From: a virus
Reading direction: 5' to 3' (one strand)
Virus record (IMG/VR): IMGVR_UViG_3300022074_000297
Span: 1 to 27,470 of that record
Length of the DNA: 27,470 nt
Under the pieces are notes generated by a model. The model did not search any database. It was not told the origin of the DNA and saw only the letters and a list, made by a program, of their open reading frames with translations. Of the stretch, positions 7,300-14,492 are shown in pieces. A program made the position numbers and the translations under genes. Every line of letters starts with the position of its first letter. Positions within the stretch are counted from its first letter, which is position 1.

Positions 7300-10200
7300 A
7301 TGTTCAAAGCCTACAATGAAATTGACGAACTGGATAAAGAAACACTGGCATCTGATGATGAATTTATCTCAGATGCTGTTTCTTTTTTAGAAAACCGTGG
7401 TGGTCTTAGTGGTGAGATGACTCGTGAAGACGTGTATAATAATTTTATGGAACATATGCGTTATCACGATGTCAATGAGATAACTACTTTGCGTGACCTT
7501 GAATATGCACAAAATGCAAAACAAGAAGATAAAGAAGGTTTTGCTAGACTAATAGACGCATATGATAAAGTAGATGATACAGATACCGGGCGTATGTTAG
7601 GTGACTACGCTATGGGTTTGCTAACAGCACCATCTACCTACATAGGTCTTATCACAGGCGGTACAGGCAAAGCTGCTGCTGTAGCAGGTACACAAGCTGC
7701 TAAGTTAGGTGTCCGTAAAGTTTTAGGTAATATTGGTCAGTCGGCTGTACGTGCCGCTATACCAGAAGCCGCTATGGGTTTTGGTCAAGGTGTTGCCCAA
7801 GAAGCTACTCGTGTAACTACGGGACAACAAGAAGAGTTTACAGGTGGTAGAACAGTGACTACAGGTATTGCTAGTGGTATAGGCGGCGGTGTATTTGGTG
7901 GGTTAGGTGCTGGTGCTGGTATGCTTACTGGAAAGGGGGCATTGTCCCGCGCAGAAAATGCAAACGAACTACTTGAAGCAGCTAGAATAGGTGCAGCAAA
8001 AAAAGCAAAAATAGCTGCAGAAAAATCAAAACAAACCCTAAAAACAGCAGATAAAGAAAAAATCAATACAGTAAGAAATACATTAAACGCTTTAGACCCA
8101 GCTAAAGTAGCAGAAGGTCGTAGACTAAAAAAAGATTTAAACCCAAGTGAAACACTTGAAGCGTCCCTTGGTTCTGAAGTGTTTGAAAATATCATGGCTG
8201 CTGCCATTAGAGTAAAAGATAAATTAAATATTGTTGATGATGTTTTGTATAAACAAGGAGATACTATACCTGCCGGAAAAGAAGTTGGTGATGTAAAGGT
8301 AATGGGAGACCGTATAACCACAAAGTTATATGATGCTATGCGTAATGGAGAATTAGAAAACCTTGGAATTGGTAATATTTTACGAGAACATAATTTGAAT
8401 ATGGATCAATTTTCTCTCGTATATTTAGCTGAAGTTTCACAGGCTGGTCGTATTCTAGGTATTCAAGGACAGTTGTCAAAAGCGTTAAAGAAAGCTAAAC
8501 CAGAAGAGTATGCTAAAATAAATAAGTTACTTGATGATTTAGATGATCTTAGTCAAGACTCTGTATCTAGTATAACACGTAAAGAAGCAGAAGATATAAT
8601 AGGTAATAGCCAGTTAAGGGAAAAGTTTTTTCAGGGTGTAAGAGATATAGATAAATTTGGTGTTGGTGCTATGACATTGCAACCAGCAACTACCATGAGA
8701 AACACCATAGGTGGTGGATTTCGTATAGGTGTAGATGCGGCAACAAGAACAATGGATAACTTAGTTCAGTCTCTTGTGGATTCAAACACTAAGGGTTATT
8801 TTGCACCTAAAAGAGGTTTGTTTGATGGTTCCTTAGATGTTGCAAAATATATGTTTAATCCTCAAGAGAGTAGAGTTGTACGGACTTTGTTTGAAGAAAA
8901 CATGCCAGAAGAAGCAAAAAGACTTTTCAGAGATGCGGCAGATTTATCAGCAGCTACAGACGCAGAAACTAAGTTAGCTAAATTTGGAAGAAAATTACAG
9001 ATACTAAATACATCATCTGATAATATATTTAAGCAAGGTGTTTTAGCTGCATCACTAAAACGCAGGTTGTCAGATAAAGGTATGAATCTTTATGACGTAA
9101 TTAAAGACGGTTCTTTTGGAGATATACCTGAAGATATATATCAGGCTGCAGTAAAAGATGCATATGAATTTACCTATCAATCAAGTATGAAAGGTAAAGA
9201 TATATTTAGTACTACTGCTAGAGGATTTATCCGGGCTAATGATAAATACCCTATTGCTATATCCGCATGGATGCCGTTTCCTAGATTCGTAGCTAACCAA
9301 TTAAAGTTTCAATATCAACATATGCCACTTATAGGTATGTTAGATGTAGTTGCTAATCCATCTATTGCTAGAGAACGTATACCAAAACAACTAGCTGGTG
9401 CAGCCATGCTTACAACAGCATATGCGTGGAGAGCAAAGCAGGGCGATGGCGCAGAATGGTACGAAATACACAAGGGTGGAGATGATTATATTGATGGACG
9501 GGCAATCTACGGACCTATGGCCCCATTTATGCTTATAGCAGATATGATATATCGCGCACAAACAGATACTTTTTCTAAACTGCCTCAGTCTATGGGCAAG
9601 TACTATTCACAAGCACTACTACAAGCAACACTTGGTTCTACATTTAGAACTGGTATGGGTATAGCTATGCTTGATAAAGTATTTGAAGATGGTATTAAAA
9701 GTGGTAACACTAAAACTATAGCAGAAGGTTTGGGTAACTTTTTGGGTCGTTGGACTATTCCAGCCGGAATAGCAAAGGATGTTTATGGTCAGTTTGATCC
9801 TCGTTCAAGAGATATTCCAACTACTTCTACAGGCGATGAAAACTTTTTCGATTACGTATATAAAAAATCAACTAGAAATCTGCCCGACTTTCCTTTATCT
9901 TCTTGGTCTGCTGGCCTTCTTGCGGATGAAGACTATGACACACCTGCTTCCTCTCCTCTTAAAACAGGAACACTGCGTGCTATAAACCCAATAGAAAAAC
10001 AACTATTTGGTGCTACTACTATACGTAAAAATACAGTTATGAAAGAAATGTCAAGACTAGGTATGTCTTATACAGATATGTATAGAAGAGATAAAGACGA
10101 TAAAATAGATTTCTATACTAGGCAAGAATTATCTCGTGCAGGTGGTCCTAATAATTTAAATGAAAGACTACGTAAAGTTATAAATACTCCTGAATATCAA

Positions 10201-10530
10201 AATGCGCCACGGGCTTTTCAACAGGATATGCTAGAAAAATCAGCGAGTGTAATAAAAACAAAGGCACAAAATGTGGCAAAGTTACGTCTACAAGCACAGG
10301 CTAGGCGTAGAGGATTGCCTTATAGCAGAGTTGAAATAGCTAAGTGGGATAGCCTATCTAAAAAAGTAAAAAATAGAATTAATGAAGTGTATCAAAGCTA
10401 TGATGGTTTTGAAGGTAGAACTGTAGGAGAAGATAAAGATATGTCAGTTGATATAGGTGGCAGAAGAGTTAATGCACTCCTATGGGCGTTGCGTGAGGCA
10501 CTACCTATTGCAGAAAGAGGTATTCAATAA
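7300..10530 (+). CDS. Very large internal virion / DNA-ejection protein
   Basis: This 1076-aa protein is among the largest in the window. Residues about 100-215 are Gly/Ala-rich and weakly hydrophobic (G-L-I-T-G-G-T-G-K-A-A-A, then G-I-G-G-G-V-F-G-G-L-G-A-G-A-G-M-L), like segments that could insert in or cross a membrane. A Lys-rich helix follows (about 230-275). The central region (about 450-680) contains T-L-Q-P-A-T-T-M-R-N-T-I-G-G-G and S-S-D-N-I-F-K-Q-G-V-L-A-A-S-L-K, a pattern I associate with large core proteins of marine phages and with the C-terminal domains of phage polyvalent proteins. No lysozyme or transglycosylase motif was found. The likely role is forming or filling the ejection conduit. 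Its stop overlaps the next start (TAATG). AGAGGA precedes the ATG at 7300. Confidence 0.6.
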   Translation: MFKAYNEIDELDKETLASDDEFISDAVSFLENRGGLSGEMTREDVYNNFMEHMRYHDVNEITTLRDLEYAQNAKQEDKEGFARLIDAYDKVDDTDTGRMLGDYAMGLLTAPSTYIGLITGGTGKAAAVAGTQAAKLGVRKVLGNIGQSAVRAAIPEAAMGFGQGVAQEATRVTTGQQEEFTGGRTVTTGIASGIGGGVFGGLGAGAGMLTGKGALSRAENANELLEAARIGAAKKAKIAAEKSKQTLKTADKEKINTVRNTLNALDPAKVAEGRRLKKDLNPSETLEASLGSEVFENIMAAAIRVKDKLNIVDDVLYKQGDTIPAGKEVGDVKVMGDRITTKLYDAMRNGELENLGIGNILREHNLNMDQFSLVYLAEVSQAGRILGIQGQLSKALKKAKPEEYAKINKLLDDLDDLSQDSVSSITRKEAEDIIGNSQLREKFFQGVRDIDKFGVGAMTLQPATTMRNTIGGGFRIGVDAATRTMDNLVQSLVDSNTKGYFAPKRGLFDGSLDVAKYMFNPQESRVVRTLFEENMPEEAKRLFRDAADLSAATDAETKLAKFGRKLQILNTSSDNIFKQGVLAASLKRRLSDKGMNLYDVIKDGSFGDIPEDIYQAAVKDAYEFTYQSSMKGKDIFSTTARGFIRANDKYPIAISAWMPFPRFVANQLKFQYQHMPLIGMLDVVANPSIARERIPKQLAGAAMLTTAYAWRAKQGDGAEWYEIHKGGDDYIDGRAIYGPMAPFMLIADMIYRAQTDTFSKLPQSMGKYYSQALLQATLGSTFRTGMGIAMLDKVFEDGIKSGNTKTIAEGLGNFLGRWTIPAGIAKDVYGQFDPRSRDIPTTSTGDENFFDYVYKKSTRNLPDFPLSSWSAGLLADEDYDTPASSPLKTGTLRAINPIEKQLFGATTIRKNTVMKEMSRLGMSYTDMYRRDKDDKIDFYTRQELSRAGGPNNLNERLRKVINTPEYQNAPRAFQQDMLEKSASVIKTKAQNVAKLRLQAQARRRGLPYSRVEIAKWDSLSKKVKNRINEVYQSYDGFEGRTVGEDKDMSVDIGGRRVNALLWALREALPIAERGIQ

Positions 10531-12878
10531 TGAAAGCTGTGCAGTCATATCTAGATACGTCTTTAAAAGAAATAGATGACAATGAAGTAGACGATCCTGT
10601 GTACGAATATGGCTTGCCATCAGAAGAAGAGGCTGGCTTAATTGGTACTGTACGTAATCTGTATGCCCCACAGCGTAGAGAAGTTATCAAAGCACCAGAA
10701 GAAAAGCAAGTACCTTTAGAAGATTTAGGTATGGATTCTATTCCCGGCGAGACTATGACAGTCAAAACTCCCGGTGAGTATGGTCCTGTTGAAACTGACT
10801 TTAGCTATGCACCTATAGTAAGAGGTGCTAAATCTGTACTTGACTATGGTAAAAAACTATTCTCAGATAAACAGACACAGGAAGATACTGTAGAGGCTCT
10901 AAAGGCTGCACCTGCTGCAGCAGTAGAAGGTGGTGGTAAGTTCCTAGAAGATCAGATGGCTGCAGCAATGGGTATGTCGGCTGGCTATTCGTCTGTAAAC
11001 AGACCTGATGGAGAGGTAGCTAGGTTTGATCCTCTTGCCTTCACAGGGGCTGTAGCACCCGCTGGTATCGCTGCTGTGAGTTCAGCCAAAGCTGGTGAGA
11101 CTGTGCTTGGTATATTTGGTAGTACCATGGGAAAAGGTTCCAGAAAACGATTTGATAAATTTACTGAAGAAGCAGAGAAAGCAGATGATTTAGAATTTGA
11201 CACACCAGAAGCACGTGAAGAGTATCTTTTTCAAAAAAGTAAAGGCGTATTTGTAGATGAGGCGGGTGATCCAAGATTTGAAATTGCTACAAAGGATGTT
11301 GATCTACTTCCCTACTTTAAGCGTAGAAATCTTGTAGAGGGTGCATCTGACTCATATGAAATTACACCTGATCCAACCATGCGGTCAGAAACAGTACTTG
11401 CAGATGTATTAAAGTTCGATGAATTATTTAATGAGTATCCTGCACTAAAAAACTATATAGTAGAACCATTGTCTGAAGAAGACATTCTGGATGGAACAAC
11501 AGGTACATTTTCCCCTAGTACTACCACTCTAAAGGTTGCCCCACAAGAAAGAAAACAATTTCTAAGTACTTTGCTACATGAGGTCCAACACGCCGTAGAT
11601 GATCTTGAAGGTTTACAATCAGGTTCTTCTCCTAATATGTTTACTACTATTAATAGTGAACACCTTGGTGCTGAAAGGCGAAACTTTTTTTATTTTTTAA
11701 CCAATAAAGAGACATCGGATAGTCTTGATAAATATACCCCTGACGAATTAGAAATATTAAAATCAAAAGAACATAAAAAATTAATGCCTCTTGCATTTAG
11801 TGGGCTTGATTTTACTAAACCAATGGATGAACTTAGAGATTTATATAGACCTATTATTGCAAAAATGGCAGACTGGGAAAAAGAAAATTTTGATAAATTA
11901 GTTCAGCTACAGAAAGAATCTGTTTTAGATTCAGATGAAACATATAGAAAATATAGGGGAACTCCGGGGGAAGTAGATGCCCGTAATGTAGAAAAACGAT
12001 TTTTAAATCCTGAGTTACAGTTAACTTCATTACCAAAGAACACAGCCGATACAGATAAACTTTTTGGTTTGGTTGATAAAAGAGGTGATAAAGTTTCTAG
12101 TGTTTCAAAAAACACAGACACAATGACTGCTGCAGGACTAACTCAAAAAGATGTAGAAGCATGGCGTAAAGCAAATGAAACAAGTGAAAAGTTTAGAAAA
12201 CGGCTAAAAGGAAGAAATGAAACTTTACAATCTTTAGCAAAACGTTTAAAAGATAAAGATATTACTGTTAAAGAATATAGAGAAGCTGCGGATGCCATAC
12301 GCCCTATACGCAGGGTAACAGATATACCTCGCCCAGCAACTTCAAAAGAAATCATTTCAGCTTTAGGCGGTAGAGAAGGTGGTAGAGGTATTGTAGGTTT
12401 AAATAGAAATATTCCAGATGGAGAAGAAATATCGGCTCGTTTAGATATTAATGCTTACACTAATTATGATGTATGGATTCCTACATTAATGCACCAAAAG
12501 AAAACTTTATATTCTCCAAGTGTTTCTTTACGAAATGTTAAATTTATTCAGCCTGACAGTCCAGCAGTTAATAAAGCATTAAAAGTAGCTACAGGATCAG
12601 AAAAAAGTCCCTTTGCTGTAATGACAGGTAATTATAATAAAATGTCAGATAGTGATGCTTTTGATTATGCAAAACAAGTGTTTGATGATGATGAGTGGAT
12701 ACAAATAGGATATGATCCAACCAGACGAGGTTATTTTTATGATAGGGCAGATGGCGCACCTGTATTGGAAGCAGAAGAAGTTGTGCAAATAGGTCATTTA
12801 GTATTAGCAAAAAAAGCACGTAAAGGTAATCCAGAAGATTTTACATTTGCCAAAGGCGGTTTAATGGCAAGAAGGTGA
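10530..12878 (+). CDS. Virion-associated protein with HEXXH metallopeptidase-like domain
   Basis: In this 782-aa protein, residues 1-150 are acidic and probably disordered, with Gly/Ala-rich stretches near 130-190. At about 250-360 comes the block D-V-L-K-F-D-E-L-F-N-E-Y-P, followed by T-L-L-H-E-V-Q-H-A-V-D-D-L-E-G with H350, E351 and H354. Downstream, G-E-V-D-A-R-N supplies a candidate third zinc ligand (E481). That trio matches the zincin-like domain found in large polyvalent proteins of phages. The remainder (500-750) holds a charged coiled coil and mixed alpha/beta sequence, and the protein ends K-G-G-L-M-A-R-R. It is the last gene before a terminator. I infer a packaged protease-like effector or maturation factor; the substrate is unknown. 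From about 11640 the gene is visibly more A/T-rich than its 5' part. Confidence 0.7.
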   Translation: MKAVQSYLDTSLKEIDDNEVDDPVYEYGLPSEEEAGLIGTVRNLYAPQRREVIKAPEEKQVPLEDLGMDSIPGETMTVKTPGEYGPVETDFSYAPIVRGAKSVLDYGKKLFSDKQTQEDTVEALKAAPAAAVEGGGKFLEDQMAAAMGMSAGYSSVNRPDGEVARFDPLAFTGAVAPAGIAAVSSAKAGETVLGIFGSTMGKGSRKRFDKFTEEAEKADDLEFDTPEAREEYLFQKSKGVFVDEAGDPRFEIATKDVDLLPYFKRRNLVEGASDSYEITPDPTMRSETVLADVLKFDELFNEYPALKNYIVEPLSEEDILDGTTGTFSPSTTTLKVAPQERKQFLSTLLHEVQHAVDDLEGLQSGSSPNMFTTINSEHLGAERRNFFYFLTNKETSDSLDKYTPDELEILKSKEHKKLMPLAFSGLDFTKPMDELRDLYRPIIAKMADWEKENFDKLVQLQKESVLDSDETYRKYRGTPGEVDARNVEKRFLNPELQLTSLPKNTADTDKLFGLVDKRGDKVSSVSKNTDTMTAAGLTQKDVEAWRKANETSEKFRKRLKGRNETLQSLAKRLKDKDITVKEYREAADAIRPIRRVTDIPRPATSKEIISALGGREGGRGIVGLNRNIPDGEEISARLDINAYTNYDVWIPTLMHQKKTLYSPSVSLRNVKFIQPDSPAVNKALKVATGSEKSPFAVMTGNYNKMSDSDAFDYAKQVFDDDEWIQIGYDPTRRGYFYDRADGAPVLEAEEVVQIGHLVLAKKARKGNPEDFTFAKGGLMARR

Positions 12879-12887
12879 TAGTAGTAA

Positions 12888-12912
12888 GGGGGCAATTAAG
12901 CCCCCTCTTTTT
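12888..12912 (+). terminator. Intrinsic terminator between convergent modules
   Basis: The stem GGGGGC (12888-12893) pairs with GCCCCC (12900-12905) across a six-base loop AATTAA. It is followed by a T-rich tract TCTTTTT, a classic rho-independent terminator for rightward late transcription, 10 nt after the last structural gene. Leftward transcripts also form the stem but lack a good U-tract after it, so termination is probably weaker that way. Confidence 0.9.
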
Positions 12913-13051
12913 ATGCCCAGTATTCTGCAGTCCACCAACCGTTTAGTTCCCTAGTACAGTCGCAGACCATTTCCGTTACAGCCATGCCCATTACATAACA
13001 TAGCCAGAGAACAATCAGTATGCCGGGTATCTTCCTAGCGATTGTCACCAT
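12911..13051 (-). CDS. 46-aa single-span membrane peptide
   Basis: Reading the gap on the minus strand gives an ORF of 46 codons plus TAA. It starts with an ATG that overlaps the end of the MazG-like gene in another frame. It begins M-V-T-I-A-R-K-I-P and then has a hydrophobic span, G-I-L-I-V-L-W-L-C-Y-V-M-G-M-A-V. A short C-terminal part with C-D-C and several Trp follows (N-G-W-W-T-A-E-Y-W-A). The basic N-terminus followed by one helix predicts an inner-membrane protein with its tail outside. It is the last leftward gene and its stop sits in the T-tract of the late terminator. Without it the stretch between terminator and MazG would be empty. The ribosome site is weak (GGAAAG far upstream), so expression may rely on coupling. 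Confidence 0.55.
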   Translation of the reverse strand: MVTIARKIPGILIVLWLCYVMGMAVTEMVCDCTRELNGWWTAEYWA

Positions 13052-13418
13052 CACCACTAATCTTTCCACGGTCTTTCCTTCCCTGTAACTTATTCAAGTT
13101 AGCTGCCGCCAGTGCCGACAACTCAAAGCCTAAGTCATTGGCTAGTGCCGCACAGTACCAGAGTACATCCCCAATCTCTGCAGCAATCTCCATCTTCTTA
13201 ACTTCAAATGATTCACGGTCAGCACCGTCACGTATGAACTTCTTGACCTTGTTAGCTACCTCACCAGCCTCACCAGCCAGCCCTAAAGCTGGGTAGGTGA
13301 TTACATGTGTCTTAGGGTAGATGGCGAACTCAGCGGCCTTCTCTTGATACTCTTGTAGTTTCATGTCTTTGTACCTCTCTTTCATCCAGTTACTAGCTTC
13401 TTGCTCTAGCTTGTTCAT
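13035..13418 (-). CDS. MazG-like nucleotide pyrophosphohydrolase
   Basis: This 127-aa protein has the all-alpha NTP-pyrophosphatase signature. G-L-A-G-E-A-G-E-V-A-N-K-V-K-K gives E50 and E53, and E-I-G-D-V-L-W-Y gives E81 and D84; these acidic residues bind the Mg ions. Members hydrolyse (d)NTPs, or in some phages are proposed to alter ppGpp-type signals. Phages often carry one beside nucleotide-metabolism genes, as here with the ribonucleotide reductase. The length fits single-domain MazG-like proteins. The annotated start overlaps the previous gene by 26 nt. A second start at residue 19 (M-K-L-Q-E-Y-Q, position 13364), preceded by AGAGG, matches where many relatives begin and is a real alternative. 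The last residues, G-D-G-D-N-R, overlap the next small gene. Confidence 0.85.
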   Translation of the reverse strand: MNKLEQEASNWMKERYKDMKLQEYQEKAAEFAIYPKTHVITYPALGLAGEAGEVANKVKKFIRDGADRESFEVKKMEIAAEIGDVLWYCAALANDLGFELSALAAANLNKLQGRKDRGKISGDGDNR

Positions 13419-13632
13419 TGTGTTGTATCCTCTTCAAATTGGCGTAGTAGGCATCATTGTACCCACGTAGCCATTCACGATGCTGCATTGTGTTGTGGTC
13501 AATGCCGCTGTCACCTATGTAGAACTTACCCTTCTTTGATTTCAGGGTCTTGCCCTTCATAAAGGCATCGAAGCCCCACTGGTATTGAATCTTTAGTGGG
13601 GCATCATACTTGCTTAGTCCGTTACGCCTCAA
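13393..13632 (-). CDS. Small protein resembling ribosome modulation factor (RMF)
   Basis: This is a 79-aa basic protein. It has the order W-G-F-D-A-F-M-K-G-K-T, a short Lys/Gly linker, then H-R-E-W-L-R-G-Y-N-D-A-Y. That pattern (aromatic/Gly plus Ala...Gly-Lys, a spacer, then W-x-x-G-[YW]-x-x-A) resembles bacterial RMF, which binds 30S ribosomes and causes dimerisation into inactive 100S particles. The RMF resemblance is pattern reading only; a DNA-binding or unrelated fold is possible. The start is set by AGGAG at 13640-13644. The ATG at 13638 lies just one base after that site, whereas TTG at 13632 is at the seven-base spacing used by its neighbours. The gene overlaps the end of the GIY-YIG gene, so the two are coupled. 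Confidence 0.55.
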   Translation of the reverse strand: MRRNGLSKYDAPLKIQYQWGFDAFMKGKTLKSKKGKFYIGDSGIDHNTMQHREWLRGYNDAYYANLKRIQHNEQARARS

Positions 13633-14158
13633 CTTCATTCTCCTGTATCTTGTAGTTGAAAATTTTAATCGCTGTTACTTTGTCAATCTTGAACCACTCA
13701 CCATTTCTGTCATCTGCAAAGTGTTCAAATGTACGATGCATTTCTCTTTCCAGTGCATTTCTATCTTCCGTAGAAATACGTGCAATAACAGAATAGTCAC
13801 GAAAGGGTGAAGATGTTTGATAACTTTTACATCTATCGTCAGCATCTTTTGCTCTACCTATCTTTACCCACTCAGGCCAAGCACTATTAGCTATTGCATA
13901 TACTTCACCTTCTAGTTGAGAATCCATTTTTTCATGTGAGTGTACATGAGACCATGTTTTCCAATTACCCGGCTTATGTAGTGGATCGCTTTTTGATATG
14001 TACTTTCCATTAACATACATACGAGTAGTATTTTTTCTAGCATGTGCTGATACACGCTGACGATAACCTGCTGGATTTTGATACCACCAATCTCCATCCT
14101 CAAAAACTGCTTCTTTCTTTGTGTATCTTTGTAAATCAATCTTTTCGTTCACTGTCAC
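13622..14158 (-). CDS. GIY-YIG (T5orf172/MUG113-type) endonuclease-like protein
   Basis: This 178-aa protein (from the GTG) has two parts. Residues about 1-80 form a small domain with W-W-Y-Q-N-P-A-G-Y-R-Q-R-V and M-Y-V-N-G-K-Y-I-S-K-S-D-P-L-H-K-P-G. From about 85 comes E-G-E-V-Y-A-I-A-N-S-A-W-P-E-W-V-K-I-G-R-A, followed by R-C-K-S-Y-Q-T-S-S-P-F and E-R-E-M-H-R-T-F. These match the T5orf172 branch of the GIY-YIG nuclease superfamily (a V-Y pair, then K-I-G, an Arg, then a late Glu). Stand-alone phage proteins of this type are thought to act in homing or DNA repair. The first ATG would lie too far upstream. AGGAG at 14166-14170 is seven bases before GTG at 14158, so GTG is preferred. It overlaps the preceding 48-aa gene by 23 nt. 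Confidence 0.75.
   Translation of the reverse strand: MTVNEKIDLQRYTKKEAVFEDGDWWYQNPAGYRQRVSAHARKNTTRMYVNGKYISKSDPLHKPGNWKTWSHVHSHEKMDSQLEGEVYAIANSAWPEWVKIGRAKDADDRCKSYQTSSPFRDYSVIARISTEDRNALEREMHRTFEHFADDRNGEWFKIDKVTAIKIFNYKIQENEVEA
13640..13644 (-). promoter_or_regulatory. Shine-Dalgarno that selects a TTG start
   Basis: AGGAG is followed by AATGAAG and then TTG at 13632. The ATG inside that spacer is only one base from AGGAG and too close to be used, so TTG is the probable initiator of the RMF-like gene. Confidence 0.55.
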
Positions 14159-14282
14159 TTTTGTTCTCCTTCTCTGCATGTTTCTGTTTAATCTTCTGCC
14201 ATTCGTCCCACTGTTCCGACTTGCGGGGTGGGTTGTATATTAACCAACCATCACCCCTTTTCCATATCAACTCTTTACTCAT
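14136..14282 (-). CDS. 48-aa basic protein of unknown function
   Basis: The gap between the 67-aa gene and the GIY-YIG gene encodes a minus-strand ORF of 48 codons. It begins M-S-K-E-L-I-W-K-R-G-D-G-W-L-I-Y-N-P-P, continues with E-Q-W-D-E-W-Q-K-I-K-Q-K-H-A-E-K and ends in a charged Ser/Lys/Asp tail. The first part is beta/aromatic and the second a charged helix. The ATG overlaps the previous stop (ATGAGTAA), and the 3' end holds the ribosome site of the GIY-YIG gene, a layout typical of real phage genes. I recognise no family. It is Trp-rich for its size and lacks a membrane span. Confidence 0.6.
   Translation of the reverse strand: MSKELIWKRGDGWLIYNPPRKSEQWDEWQKIKQKHAEKENKSDSERKD
14166..14170 (-). 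promoter_or_regulatory. Shine-Dalgarno that selects a GTG start
   Basis: AGGAG lies inside the end of the 48-aa gene with a seven-base spacer (AACAAAA) before GTG at 14158. No ATG lies at usable distance, so the GIY-YIG gene probably starts with GTG. Confidence 0.6.
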
Positions 14283-14478
14283 TGAAGTAGTTGTTTAGGA
14301 TGTCAAGTCTATCTTCATGCGATGCAATTCTATCCAGTTCACCTTGCATAGCTTCCATTATATCTGAATGTTCTCCAATCCCTACAGGGTTACGCAAGTA
14401 ACATTCAATGTTGGCAACATGCAATGCTATGTTAGCCTGTGCATGTTTCCGTAGTACTTCTACCATTTGTTCTCTCAT
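14275..14478 (-). CDS. Small conserved phage protein, helical
   Basis: This is a 67-aa protein that is almost entirely helical: V-E-V-L-R-K-H-A-Q-A-N-I-A-L-H-V-A-N-I, then a loop R-N-P-V-G-I-G-E-H-S-D-I, then M-E-A-M-Q-G-E-L-D-R-I-A. The central P-V-G-I-G-E-H-S-D pattern is familiar from short proteins in marine T4-like and T7-like phages, where no function is established. AAGGAG stands seven bases before the ATG. It follows the ribonucleotide reductase gene by 14 nt, so it may be co-expressed with nucleotide metabolism. Confidence 0.7.
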   Translation of the reverse strand: MREQMVEVLRKHAQANIALHVANIECYLRNPVGIGEHSDIMEAMQGELDRIASHEDRLDILNNYFNE

Positions 14479-14492
14479 GTGTCAACTCCTTT

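Noticed and set aside
7785-8321. 178-aa minus-strand open frame
   Set aside because: It is the shadow of the 1076-aa virion gene, with a Ser/Phe/Ala-rich composition typical of antisense reading of a Lys/Glu/Ala-rich gene.
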